From positions 1 to 21,062 of the forward strand of contig CAJUNZ010000052.1 in the NCBI GenBank assembly GCA_910587755.1: 21,062 nt of DNA, read 5' to 3'. This document shows positions 1 to 6,850 of the stretch, one piece after another (position 1 is the first letter of the stretch; every line of letters starts with the position of its first letter). Both the position numbers and the translations under genes were made by a program. The DNA comes from an uncultured Acetatifactor sp. Lineage in GTDB: Bacteria; Bacillota; Clostridia; Lachnospirales; Lachnospiraceae. The notes beneath the pieces were generated by a model. The model made no database searches. It saw only the letters and a list, made by a program, of their open reading frames with translations, and was not told where the DNA came from.

Positions 1-1
1 T

Positions 2-1228
2 GTCCGCGCCTCCGGCATGATGGCCATCCCCGCCGTGGGTATCTTCTGTGCGGCCATGAGCGGAGACGGGATTTATCTGTCCCTGTACAAGATTTCCTTC
101 AGTTTCTTCCTGATGAGCATCTGTGTCATTATCGGCGTGGACACTTCACGCCTGTGGTTTGAGGGCAGTATGTGGGTGGATATTCTCATACGCCTGGTGG
201 TCTTCGGGGTCATACTGTGCTTTGTGGCCGGGAAGTTTCGTCGATTTTTCCGGGACAACCTGGACTACCTGCGGGCTGAGATGGATCTGTTCAGTGTGGT
301 GGCACTGGTTGTTTCGATTATGATGGCCACTCTCTCGGCATATTTCCCCGCCGACCACGCCTTTTCCATCAGAAGCATTATCCGTATCTCCGTGGCAATG
401 TTCATGGCAGGTGTGGTTCAGTTTGTCATATTTTACCTCTACCTTCACCTGGGAAAAGAACACAGCTATCAGCTGGAAAAAGAACAGCTGGAGATGAACG
501 AACAGTTTCTCCGCCTGCAGCTGGATCTGGCGGACGAATCCGAGGCCCAGGCGGCAAGAATACGCCATGACTTCCGCCACCACTGTCTTCTGATGCGGGA
601 ATATGTCCAGAAAGAAGATATGGACATGCTTCTGGCCTACATGGATCAGTACCTGGAGGATGTGGGCGACACAGGCCAGGTTCAGGTCTGCGCCAACAGG
701 GCGGTAAACAGTATTTTATCCGCCTATACAAGGCTCGCCAGAAGCAGGGGCATCTGTGTGGAAATGGAAGTAAAAGCTGCGGAAAACCTGGCTGTCCGCG
801 ACATCGACCTGGTGGCAATCCTGGCAAATGTGCTGGAAAACGCCATCCACGGCTGTCTGGACTCCGGTGTACTCCGTCCAAAAATTATTGTGAGTATCGC
901 CCAAAAAAGCCATAAAATTGTCATTCAGTGCAGAAATACCTGCGCGCCGGATGCCCGTTTCAGCCTGGAGCAGGCTGAAAGCAGCGACGGCCACGGCCTG
1001 GGGGTTCCAAGCATCATGAAAACAGCCGCCCGTTACGACGGGGAGACAGATTTTGCCGTAAATAATGGAATGTTTGTGGCCAAAATTCTCCTAAACCTAA
1101 CTACCCCCCCGCACAGGTATTTCAGGCCCCAGGCCAGTAAGACCATCCCTCCTCTGAAAGAGGGATCTCCCAATCCTCACACTGGCGCCGCCTCAAAAGA
1201 TTCTCCCCGGGACAATGCCGGCAGCTGA
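2..1228 (+). CDS. GHKL-domain sensor histidine kinase (AgrC-like), 5' end outside window
   Basis: Membrane sensor kinase that would autophosphorylate a histidine and pass the phosphate to a response regulator, probably of LytTR type, lying outside the window. The frame is open to the left edge, so the true start is upstream. Numbering from the ATG at 17: several hydrophobic segments fill residues 1-145, then a charged coiled-coil linker (about 148-180). The H-box is RIRHDFRHH (181-189, phospho-acceptor probably H184), the N-box NVLENAIHG (271-279) and the G-box GHGLGVPS (325-332). This H-box and the single GHKL ATPase domain are typical of AgrC-type kinases. The recognisable domain ends near residue 360 (AKILLNL). 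About 43 more residues rich in Pro, Ser and Lys follow a run of seven C at 1104-1110 and cover an inverted repeat; this tail looks foreign to the family. queH follows 30 nt downstream on the same strand. The specific signal sensed cannot be told. Confidence 0.88.
   Translation, partial: VRASGMMAIPAVGIFCAAMSGDGIYLSLYKISFSFFLMSICVIIGVDTSRLWFEGSMWVDILIRLVVFGVILCFVAGKFRRFFRDNLDYLRAEMDLFSVVALVVSIMMATLSAYFPADHAFSIRSIIRISVAMFMAGVVQFVIFYLYLHLGKEHSYQLEKEQLEMNEQFLRLQLDLADESEAQAARIRHDFRHHCLLMREYVQKEDMDMLLAYMDQYLEDVGDTGQVQVCANRAVNSILSAYTRLARSRGICVEMEVKAAENLAVRDIDLVAILANVLENAIHGCLDSGVLRPKIIVSIAQKSHKIVIQCRNTCAPDARFSLEQAESSDGHGLGVPSIMKTAARYDGETDFAVNNGMFVAKILLNLTTPPHRYFRPQASKTIPPLKEGSPNPHTGAASKDSPRDNAGS
1145..1166. 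repeat. Inverted repeat inside the kinase tail
   Basis: ATCCCTC (1145-1151) and GAGGGAT (1160-1166) form a perfect 7-bp inverted repeat; an alternative CCTCT-GAA-AGAGG pairing sits inside it. It lacks a following T-run, so it is not an obvious terminator. It lies in the part of the kinase reading frame that is not conserved and may be a remnant of an intergenic repeat captured by the frame. Confidence 0.45.
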
Positions 1229-1258
1229 CAGAATCTGATCATAGAAAGAAGTGAAGAA

Positions 1259-1894
1259 ATGAACCAGACAAACTACCAAAAAGAGCTGGAAAAAATACTG
1301 GAAAAACTGCCCAAAAACGGGACTCCCCCCACTCTGCTGCTCCACAGCTGCTGCGCCCCCTGCAGCAGTTATGTCCTGGAATACCTGCGGACGCACTTTC
1401 TGATAACGGTTTTCTACTACAACCCCAATATCTCGGCCTCCCAGGAGTACCAGAGACGCATGGAAGAACAGATCCGTCTGATTGAAATCTACAATACCCT
1501 GCCGGAGGGACACCCCGTCTCCATTCTGAAGGGCGACTATGAACCTCAGCAGTTTTTGGAGGCTGCCCGGGGACTGGAGGACTGTCCCGAGGGCGGTGAG
1601 AGGTGCTTTCGCTGCTTTGACCTGCGGCTGCGCAGAACAGCTCTCTGTGCCGCCCAGGCCGGATACGGCTTCTTTGCCACCACTCTCACCATCAGCCCTC
1701 TAAAAAATGCCAGGAAACTGAACGAAATCGGATACCAGCTGTCCCAGGAATACAATGTCCCCTGGCTTCCCTCGGACTTTAAAAAGAAAGAAGGCTACAA
1801 ACGCTCCATCCAGCTCTCCGCCCAGTACAATCTGTACCGGCAGGATTACTGCGGCTGCGCATACTCAAAAGCGACCAGAGAAAACCAGACTTAA
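1259..1894 (+). CDS. queH: Epoxyqueuosine reductase QueH
   Basis: Catalyses the last step of queuosine synthesis, reducing epoxyqueuosine to queuosine in tRNA; QueH is the non-homologous alternative to the cobalamin-dependent QueG. The 211-residue protein is of usual length for the family (formerly DUF208). Visible marks: HSCCAPCSS (C31, C32, C35) near the N-terminus, YYNPNI (53-58), a second cysteine group C109, C116, C119 (RCFRCFDLRLRRTA) and the C-terminal YCGC (197-200), together fitting an iron-sulfur/metal cysteine set. The ATG follows AGAAAGAAGTGAAGAA, a purine-rich ribosome site. It is 30 nt behind the histidine kinase and may be co-transcribed, though no functional link is expected. 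No other queuosine genes are in the window, so the tRNA precursor may be made elsewhere or salvaged. Confidence 0.93.
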   Translation: MNQTNYQKELEKILEKLPKNGTPPTLLLHSCCAPCSSYVLEYLRTHFLITVFYYNPNISASQEYQRRMEEQIRLIEIYNTLPEGHPVSILKGDYEPQQFLEAARGLEDCPEGGERCFRCFDLRLRRTALCAAQAGYGFFATTLTISPLKNARKLNEIGYQLSQEYNVPWLPSDFKKKEGYKRSIQLSAQYNLYRQDYCGCAYSKATRENQT

Positions 1895-1926
1895 TCTGCC
1901 TGCTTCCCGGCCGCTTTCAGGGACAT

Positions 1927-3183
1927 TTACCGCTTTCTCCCGGCTGAAGGTTTCCGGGATTTCTCCTGGCCCTTTTTGGGGCCATTTTCTCCTTCTCCGT
2001 CTCTCCCGGAACCCTCCTCCGGCCCTGGCTGGGGCCGGGCAAGGATTTTCCGCCCCCTGTTCCTGTCATTGACGCTCTCCCGGAGCAGCGCATAGCCCGA
2101 TGACATCAATGGTATAAAAAACAACATGCCGGCAATGCCGAACAGGCTGCCGCCCACGCTCACCGCCATCAGCACCCAGATGGCAGGCAGCCCCACAGAA
2201 TTTCCCACCACCTTAGGATAGATCAGATTCCCCTCCAGCTGCTGCAGCACCAGGAACAGAATCACAAACCACAGCGCCAGCAGAGGATCGTCGATGAGAA
2301 TCACAAAAGCCCCCACAGCGCAGCCGATAAAGGCTCCCACAATGGGGATCAGCGCCGTAAATGCAATCAGCACTCCCACCATCAAGGCATAGGGCATCCC
2401 GCATACACTCATGGCCACCACAAACATAACTCCCAGGATCACCGCCTCCAGGCACTGGCCGGTGATGAAACTGCTGAAGTTCCTGTACAGCAGGCCGCAG
2501 ATCTCCAGAACCTTCCTGCCCACCGCCTCCGGCAGATAGGCTGTGAGAATCCTCCGCCCCTGTTCCTCCAGGAGTTCTTTCTGGGAGAGAATATACAGGG
2601 CAAAGATAAAAGAAATCACCCCATTTACAATCCCCGATATGATTCCGCTGGCCACGCTGACGGTGGAATTCAGCACATCCCCCGCCCCGTTTTTCAGGAA
2701 ATTCAGCACGCTGTTAAGCATGGAGTCCCAGTTGATCTCCTCCAGTTCCAGCTGGTCAATCTGCCTTGTCAGCTCCGGATAATTCTTCGCAAGCTTGTCC
2801 ACTTCCTCCATGACGTCATCCATAAAAGCAGGAATTTTTTTCCCCACCTCGGCGGCCGTGGAAGCCACCTGGGGCACCACTGTTCCCACCACAATGGAGA
2901 TCACAAACAGCACTGACACAATGGACAGCACCAGGCACAGGGGCCTTCTGGCCTTCCCCGATCCCTTTCCCTTCCACCGGCCGAATACCTTCTCCTCAAA
3001 GGCTTTCATGGGAATGTTCAGCACAAAAGCAATCACCCCGCCCATCAGAAAAGGGGTGAAGATACCCAGCAAAAACCGGGCCCCCTGTAACACCTGGCTG
3101 CTGTATATGACCGCCAGCACCAGGGCGGCTGCCAGTACCATCAAATGCCGAATCTGTCTCAATTTTTCTCTGCTGAATTCCAT
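1927..3183 (-). CDS. AI-2E family transporter (PerM/YdiK-type membrane protein)
   Basis: Polytopic membrane protein of the AI-2E transporter family (formerly UPF0118). Members have been linked to autoinducer-2 export, Na+/H+ antiport or other efflux, so the substrate here is unknown. It has 418 residues, slightly longer than usual. N-terminal hydrophobic segments lie at about 12-30 and 34-57, followed by a soluble amphipathic region (about 95-180) and a cluster of membrane segments from about 185 to 360. The family signature is clear in QQLEGNLIYPKVVGNSVGL and in LFGIAGMLFFIPL. The last ~40 residues are a hydrophilic Gly/Pro/Lys/Arg-rich tail. It starts at ATG 3183 behind GGAAAGGGTG. It lies 45 nt downstream of the ACT-domain gene on the same strand, so it may be the third gene of that operon. 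It converges with queH across a 32-nt gap with no obvious terminator. Confidence 0.9.
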   Translation of the reverse strand: MEFSREKLRQIRHLMVLAAALVLAVIYSSQVLQGARFLLGIFTPFLMGGVIAFVLNIPMKAFEEKVFGRWKGKGSGKARRPLCLVLSIVSVLFVISIVVGTVVPQVASTAAEVGKKIPAFMDDVMEEVDKLAKNYPELTRQIDQLELEEINWDSMLNSVLNFLKNGAGDVLNSTVSVASGIISGIVNGVISFIFALYILSQKELLEEQGRRILTAYLPEAVGRKVLEICGLLYRNFSSFITGQCLEAVILGVMFVVAMSVCGMPYALMVGVLIAFTALIPIVGAFIGCAVGAFVILIDDPLLALWFVILFLVLQQLEGNLIYPKVVGNSVGLPAIWVLMAVSVGGSLFGIAGMLFFIPLMSSGYALLRESVNDRNRGRKILARPQPGPEEGSGRDGEGENGPKKGQEKSRKPSAGRKR

Positions 3184-3201
3184 CCGTACACCCTTTCCAG
3201 G

Positions 3202-3218
3202 GACACTAAGAAAGTGTC
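3202..3218 (-). other. Small intercistronic hairpin
   Basis: GACACT (3202-3207) and AGTGTC (3213-3218) form a 6-bp stem with a 5-nt loop between the ACT-domain gene and the AI-2E-family gene, just upstream of the latter's ribosome site. No U-run follows, so it is more likely an mRNA processing or stability element than a terminator. The call is tentative. Confidence 0.35.
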
Positions 3219-3228
3219 TCCATACACC

Positions 3229-3687
3229 TTACTGCACCAAATCCGATACCAGAAGCTCCGAGATAATCCTTCTGCTCTCCTCCGCCTCCCCTGCGGAAAC
3301 ACACACCACAAAGAGATCCCTGCACCTTAAATAACGCTGCATTTTGATCTCTATGTCCTGCATGGTGAGCCCGCTGGCAATCATACCCACATCCCGGGGC
3401 GTCATCTGTCTGCCTTCAATGCAGAGCATTCTCACATCCCTGTCTATGGTGATGTTGATCCGGTCCAGCTCCTGTCCCAGCCTCAGCATACACCTTTTCA
3501 GCTTCCCGTTCTCCGCCTGCCTGACATACACTGCCAGCCAGTCGATATTGATGGCCATGCACTCACAGGGAACCCTGCACTCCTCCAGGACCTGAAATAT
3601 TTTCCGGATGCTTTTCTCATCCTTTGCCAGCTTTTCCCGCTCAATGGTAACTCGCAGCACCATTACCTCACGAATTAAGTCTCTCAT
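3229..3687 (-). CDS. Small tandem ACT-domain protein (aspartokinase regulatory-domain-like)
   Basis: A 152-residue protein without a catalytic domain. The pattern fits two ACT-type regulatory folds in tandem. Residues about 9-75 (VLRVTIEREK..., a helix with KIFQVLEECRVPCECMAI, then a strand) resemble the ACT repeat of aspartate kinases; residues about 80-150 (NITIDRDVRMLCIEGRQM..., ending in a helix) look like the second. ACT domains usually bind amino acids, so a sensing or allosteric role is inferred, not shown. The ATG at 3687 is only 3 nt behind the stop codon of the cysteine desulfidase gene, so the two are almost surely co-translated; the ligand may be cysteine, serine or a related amino acid. 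The family assignment rests on motif pattern only. Confidence 0.6.
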   Translation of the reverse strand: MRDLIREVMVLRVTIEREKLAKDEKSIRKIFQVLEECRVPCECMAINIDWLAVYVRQAENGKLKRCMLRLGQELDRINITIDRDVRMLCIEGRQMTPRDVGMIASGLTMQDIEIKMQRYLRCRDLFVVCVSAGEAEESRRIISELLVSDLVQ

Positions 3688-3690
3688 TCA

Positions 3691-4962
3691 TCACTCCAGC
3701 ATCATCTTGATGATCTCTTTATCGGTCTGATGCATTCCTACCTTCCCAATATATCCTATGCAGCTGATGGTCTCCCCGGCATTCTCTTTTAAAATTCCCG
3801 TGTATGCCTCGTACTCCTTGTCCTGCATGGCCAGATAGTGGGCCATCATGGCCGCGTCCAGACTGGAGGCAATCTTGGCCGCGCAGGAGATCTTGGCGCC
3901 GTCGCAGATAATGCCCGGAATGTTGGCCAGGGTGTTGTCAATCGTTGCCTTAATCTGGGAGAGGGTTCCCCCCACCATATAGGTTATGGCCGCCGCCGAG
4001 GCGCAGGAAGCCGACACCGCCCCGCAGAAAGCCGAGAGCTTCCCAATAAACTCCTTCTGATAGATGGTGAGAAGGCTGGAAAAGGCCAGGGAACGGTACA
4101 GTCTCTCCGTGGGGATATTTTTCTCCCTGGCGTACACCACCACCGGAACCGAGGAGGCTATGCCCTGGTTGCCGCTGCCCGAGTTGATAATCACCGGCAT
4201 ATCGCATCCCCCCATACGGGCTTCCGAAGCCGCCGCCGCATAGGCTTTCATTCGGGCAACCACTCCGTCCCCATAGGACTCCCGGATCACTCGTCCAATG
4301 CCCAGGCCGTAATCCCCTGAGATGCCTTCATAGGCTATATCCATATTGCAGCGCACCTGGCGCTCAAAGATATCCCTGATCAAAGCCAGGTCCACATGGT
4401 CGGCAAAGTCTTTAATGGTCTCCAGAGAAAGCCTGGAGCGGTCGGTGGCATAGCCCTTGTCCGCCAGCTCCTTTGCCTTCTCAAGAACCACCTGCCCGTC
4501 CTCTGTGATAGAGACAATGTTGGTATGGGTGTGCCTGACCTCCACCTCCACCGTATGTCCCTGGGCCCGGAGAACCACCACAAAATGAAGGGGTATCTCC
4601 GAGTCCAGATATTCCACCCTGCAGCATCCTCCCCGCAGAAGTTCCTCCGCCCGGGCCCGCCCTGAGGCGTCAACTTTTTCCAGCACTTCCATACCGGCGG
4701 AAGGGTCTCCCGCCACCGCCCCCAGAACACAGGCGGTCTCAATTCCTGTCAGGCCCCCGGAATTGGGAATTGTGACACAGCGCACATTTTTAATCATGTT
4801 TCCTGAGCATCTGGCTGTGATTCCCTCCGGCTCACAGCCCAGAACCTCCCTGCCCCTGGCCGCCGCGTAGGCCAGGGCAATGGGTTCCGTACATCCCATG
4901 GCCGGAACCAATTCCTCCCTGATGATGTCTATAAACTCTTTTTCCAAAATATCTTTCCCCAT
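3691..4962 (-). CDS. cyuA: L-cysteine desulfidase / serine dehydratase alpha-like protein (CyuA, UPF0597 family)
   Basis: Iron-sulfur enzyme expected to split L-cysteine into pyruvate, ammonia and sulfide in the cytoplasm. The 423 residues match the full length of the family (E. coli YhaM/CyuA, archaeal cysteine desulfidase). Visible marks: PAMGCTEPIALA (C24), HTHTNIV, the NSGSGNQGI motif, SAFCGAVSASC (C313, C320), CDGAKISC (C353, C360) and the C-terminal HQTDKEII. The spaced cysteines are the likely [4Fe-4S] ligands. The start is ATG 4962 behind AAAGGTGAG. A possible promoter lies about 100 nt upstream. It is followed after 3 nt by the ACT-domain gene and then by the AI-2E-family gene. An ArsR-like regulator is encoded just upstream on the same strand. 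Serine or other amino acids as alternative substrates cannot be excluded from sequence. Confidence 0.87.
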   Translation of the reverse strand: MGKDILEKEFIDIIREELVPAMGCTEPIALAYAAARGREVLGCEPEGITARCSGNMIKNVRCVTIPNSGGLTGIETACVLGAVAGDPSAGMEVLEKVDASGRARAEELLRGGCCRVEYLDSEIPLHFVVVLRAQGHTVEVEVRHTHTNIVSITEDGQVVLEKAKELADKGYATDRSRLSLETIKDFADHVDLALIRDIFERQVRCNMDIAYEGISGDYGLGIGRVIRESYGDGVVARMKAYAAAASEARMGGCDMPVIINSGSGNQGIASSVPVVVYAREKNIPTERLYRSLAFSSLLTIYQKEFIGKLSAFCGAVSASCASAAAITYMVGGTLSQIKATIDNTLANIPGIICDGAKISCAAKIASSLDAAMMAHYLAMQDKEYEAYTGILKENAGETISCIGYIGKVGMHQTDKEIIKMMLE

Positions 4963-5063
4963 CTCACCTTTGTCTCCCGCTCTGCAAGTCTTATCGTAAG
5001 TCCCATCCCGCTTTTCCCGTTTCTGTCACAGGAATCAGGACGCCCCCGGATACACATGCTTTC

Positions 5064-5092
5064 ATCTTACCACAAGAGACCTATTTCGTAAA
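5064..5092 (-). promoter_or_regulatory. Putative promoter of the cysteine desulfidase operon
   Basis: Reading leftward, TTTACG (5092-5087) is followed after 17 nt by TAAGAT (5069-5064), with a TGG extended -10 immediately before it. Both hexamers match consensus at 4 of 6 positions. It lies about 100 nt upstream of the ATG at 4962, between that gene and the ArsR-like gene. Confidence 0.5.
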
Positions 5093-5133
5093 GTGTGCGG
5101 TTCCCTGGGGAAAATAAAATTTTTCTGCTCCCC

Positions 5134-5781
5134 TCAGCTCTCAGTCTCCTCCCAGGATCCCACCGTATAGGTTTCGTCCACCATATCGCTGATGCCTGCC
5201 AGAAGCATGATGATCCCCTGCACCTTGTGGCACTGGGCCGCATAGATGCCCTTGTTGTGCTCTTCCACGATCAGATCTGCTGCAAGCAGAGTCTTCATAT
5301 GGTGGTATGCCTGACCTGTGGAATTCAGACCGCACTCTTCCACCAGTTCCGCCACGGACATGGGTCTCTTCAGGATGGCCAGAAGAATGTTCAGCCTGTC
5401 GTTATTCCCAAGACAGCGCAGAACCTTCTCCGCCGTGTGGTCCTCCACCAGTTTCAGCAGTCTGTCCGTGTCCACCATATTTCTGATCCAGTTCGACTGC
5501 CTGCCTCCGGAGCTGAACACTCCCATGTACGTCACCATGCCTGTGACTCTCTGGGCGCCCGCCTTGGTACACAGCTCTTCCATCTTGCTGCTCAGTCCTT
5601 CCTCCGGGTGCATGTTCCGCATAATCTCAACGACTCCGCTTTTCTGTCCGCATGCCCCGTCCTGGCTGCCCTGACTGCCCTGTTTTGCCAGTACCGCCTG
5701 CAAAAGCCCCTTGATATCGGCCATTTCCGCCTGCAGAACATCCATCTCTTTCTCCAAATTCCTCTCCATATCTCTTTCCAT
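5134..5781 (-). CDS. ArsR-like winged-helix transcriptional regulator
   Basis: A DNA-binding regulator of 215 residues. Residues 1-34 form a charged, probably coiled-coil segment (MERDMERNLEKEMDVLQAEM). A middle region of unknown role follows, then an ArsR-type winged helix at about 122-173: LGNNDRLNILLAIL, then SVAELVEECGLNSTGQAYHHMKTL as the recognition unit, then a wing. No obvious metal-binding CxC motif is seen in the helix, so it is probably not a classical metal sensor. An in-frame ATG exists at 5871, but a near-consensus promoter (-35 at 5866-5871, -10 at 5843-5848) lies inside that extension. The ATG at 5781 has a well-placed AGGAGAGG, so I choose 5781. Four tandem 8-bp repeats upstream of the promoter may be its operator. 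The downstream leftward neighbour is the cysteine desulfidase operon, a possible target. Confidence 0.82.
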   Translation of the reverse strand: MERDMERNLEKEMDVLQAEMADIKGLLQAVLAKQGSQGSQDGACGQKSGVVEIMRNMHPEEGLSSKMEELCTKAGAQRVTGMVTYMGVFSSGGRQSNWIRNMVDTDRLLKLVEDHTAEKVLRCLGNNDRLNILLAILKRPMSVAELVEECGLNSTGQAYHHMKTLLAADLIVEEHNKGIYAAQCHKVQGIIMLLAGISDMVDETYTVGSWEETES

Positions 5782-5842
5782 AGCCTCTCCTTTCCTCTTT
5801 CCAAAAACATACCTTTTTGATACAGCGCAATTACGCAATATC

Positions 5843-5871
5843 ATAATATCACATCCTTCATATTCTGTCAA
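5843..5871 (-). promoter_or_regulatory. Near-consensus promoter of the ArsR-like gene
   Basis: Reading leftward, TTGACA (5871-5866), a 17-nt spacer, then TATTAT (5848-5843): -35 exact, -10 five of six. Transcription would start near 5836, about 55 nt before the ATG at 5781. This decides the start codon of the gene, since an upstream in-frame ATG coincides with the -35 box. Confidence 0.85.
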
Positions 5872-5874
5872 ACC

Positions 5875-5906
5875 GTAATTCTGTAATTTTGTAATTCTGT
5901 AATTTC
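5875..5906. repeat. Four tandem 8-bp repeats (GTAATTNT) upstream of the regulator promoter
   Basis: GTAATTCT, GTAATTTT, GTAATTCT, GTAATTTC follow each other exactly, four base pairs upstream of the -35 element of the ArsR-like gene. An inverted copy of the core, AATTAC, occurs at 5829-5834 next to the expected transcription start. The phasing and the flanking of the promoter suggest an operator or an UP-like AT-rich activating element; this is inference. Confidence 0.6.
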
Positions 5907-5970
5907 ATAACTCCTGATCTCTAACTTATCCCGGCCCACTCTCCTGTGCAATGGACTTTTTTCCGGCAAT

Positions 5971-6004
5971 CAAAAAGAGAGGCAAACCCCCAAAGATTTG
6001 CCCC
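5971..6004 (-). terminator. Rho-independent terminator of the superoxide dismutase gene
   Basis: Reading leftward, GGGGCAAA (6004-5997) pairs with TTTGCCTC (5986-5979) in an 8-bp stem with one G-U pair and a 10-nt loop, followed by TCTTTTTG. It begins 27 nt behind the dismutase stop codon. Confidence 0.85.
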
Positions 6005-6031
6005 TTCTTCTCTATTCCACAACTTTCTTTC

Positions 6032-6664
6032 TCAGGCCTGAAGCCCTTCCTCATACCGCTTTCCGGCCTTGCGCCAGTTGATCAGCCCAAACCATCCCTC
6101 CACATAGTCCGCCCTCCTGTTCTGGTACTGAAGATAGTACGCGTGCTCCCAGACATCCACCAGGAACAGAGGAATATAATCCTTCAGGTCGGGCACATTC
6201 TGGTTGGGCGTCTGCACAATGGACAGGACGCCGCTTTTGTCGGACACAAGCCAGGCCCAGCCGGATCCGAACACTCCCACCGCGGCCTGCTTCATCTTCT
6301 CCTTCCACTGCCTGTAGGAGCCGAAATCCCGGTTCAGCGCCTCCGCCAGGGCCCCCGCCGGATCCTGTCCCACAGGACTGCGCATGGAATCAAAGTAGAG
6401 CTCATGATTGTAGACACCTCCTCCATTATTGCGGACAGGCCCCTGTATTGCCGCAGGAAGATAGTCAATATTGATCAAAAGCTCCGTCAAACTCATCTTC
6501 TGAATCTCCGGATAATCCGCCAGAGCAGCGTTCAGATTATCCACATAAGTCTTGTAATGTTTGTCATGGTGGAATGTCATCAGCTCCGCGTCCAGCACAG
6601 GAAGCAGCGCGTCATACTCGTAGGGCAGAGGTCTCACAACAAAAGGATAGGTTTCAGCTTTCAT
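6032..6664 (-). CDS. sodA: Superoxide dismutase, Fe/Mn family (Mn-type by motif)
   Basis: Converts superoxide into oxygen and hydrogen peroxide in the cytoplasm. The protein has 210 residues, normal for the family. All four metal ligands are visible: H32 (FHHDKH), H87 (VYNHELYF), D170 and H174 (DVWEHAYY). The active-site glutamine is carried by TPNQ (Q155), with Gly in the RNNGGG stretch, the arrangement found in Mn enzymes; cambialistic use of iron is possible. An in-frame ATG 13 codons upstream (6703) exists, but ATG 6664 is preceded by TTGGAGTGATT, a well-placed ribosome site, and matches family length. The gene is monocistronic, with its own promoter carrying a Fur/PerR-like box and its own terminator. 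In an anaerobe it would serve oxygen defence. Confidence 0.95.
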   Translation of the reverse strand: MKAETYPFVVRPLPYEYDALLPVLDAELMTFHHDKHYKTYVDNLNAALADYPEIQKMSLTELLINIDYLPAAIQGPVRNNGGGVYNHELYFDSMRSPVGQDPAGALAEALNRDFGSYRQWKEKMKQAAVGVFGSGWAWLVSDKSGVLSIVQTPNQNVPDLKDYIPLFLVDVWEHAYYLQYQNRRADYVEGWFGLINWRKAGKRYEEGLQA

Positions 6665-6722
6665 AATCACTCCAATCTGCGCCTTCAAAGCGCATGTATG
6701 CAAAAAATACTGACATTTGAAT

Positions 6723-6741
6723 CATAATGATAATTATATGT
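6723..6741. promoter_or_regulatory. Fur/PerR-like box overlapping the -10 element of the dismutase promoter
   Basis: The plus strand reads CATAATGATAATTATATGT, matching the classical Fur box GATAATGATAATCATTATC at about 14 of 19 positions; it can also be read as repeats of a GATAAT-type hexamer. A TATAAT -10 element (6738-6733, leftward) lies within it, so binding would block transcription. The matching -35 is weak. Fur, PerR or MntR-type control is plausible for a dismutase; which one cannot be told from sequence. Confidence 0.55.
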
Positions 6742-6850
6742 AAATTTATCCCAGTTATACATCGCAGGTGGCTTTCACAGCCAAAACTTTTGCATCCAAA
6801 ACTTTCCCAAACAAACTATTTACAGGTAAACCTTGCGCGGCACAAACCTT

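Noticed and set aside
1927..3183. Quorum-sensing exporter on the basis of the family name
   Set aside because: The name AI-2E reflects one proposed function; no luxS or other quorum gene is nearby, so the substrate is left open.
5782..5871. Start of the ArsR-like regulator at 5871
   Set aside because: This ATG coincides with the -35 element of a near-consensus promoter; the ATG at 5781 has a good ribosome site.
5875..5906. CRISPR array
   Set aside because: Only four 8-bp units with no spacers; it is a simple tandem repeat next to a promoter.
6665..6703. Dismutase start at 6703
   Set aside because: ATG 6664 has GGAGTG at proper distance and gives normal family length.
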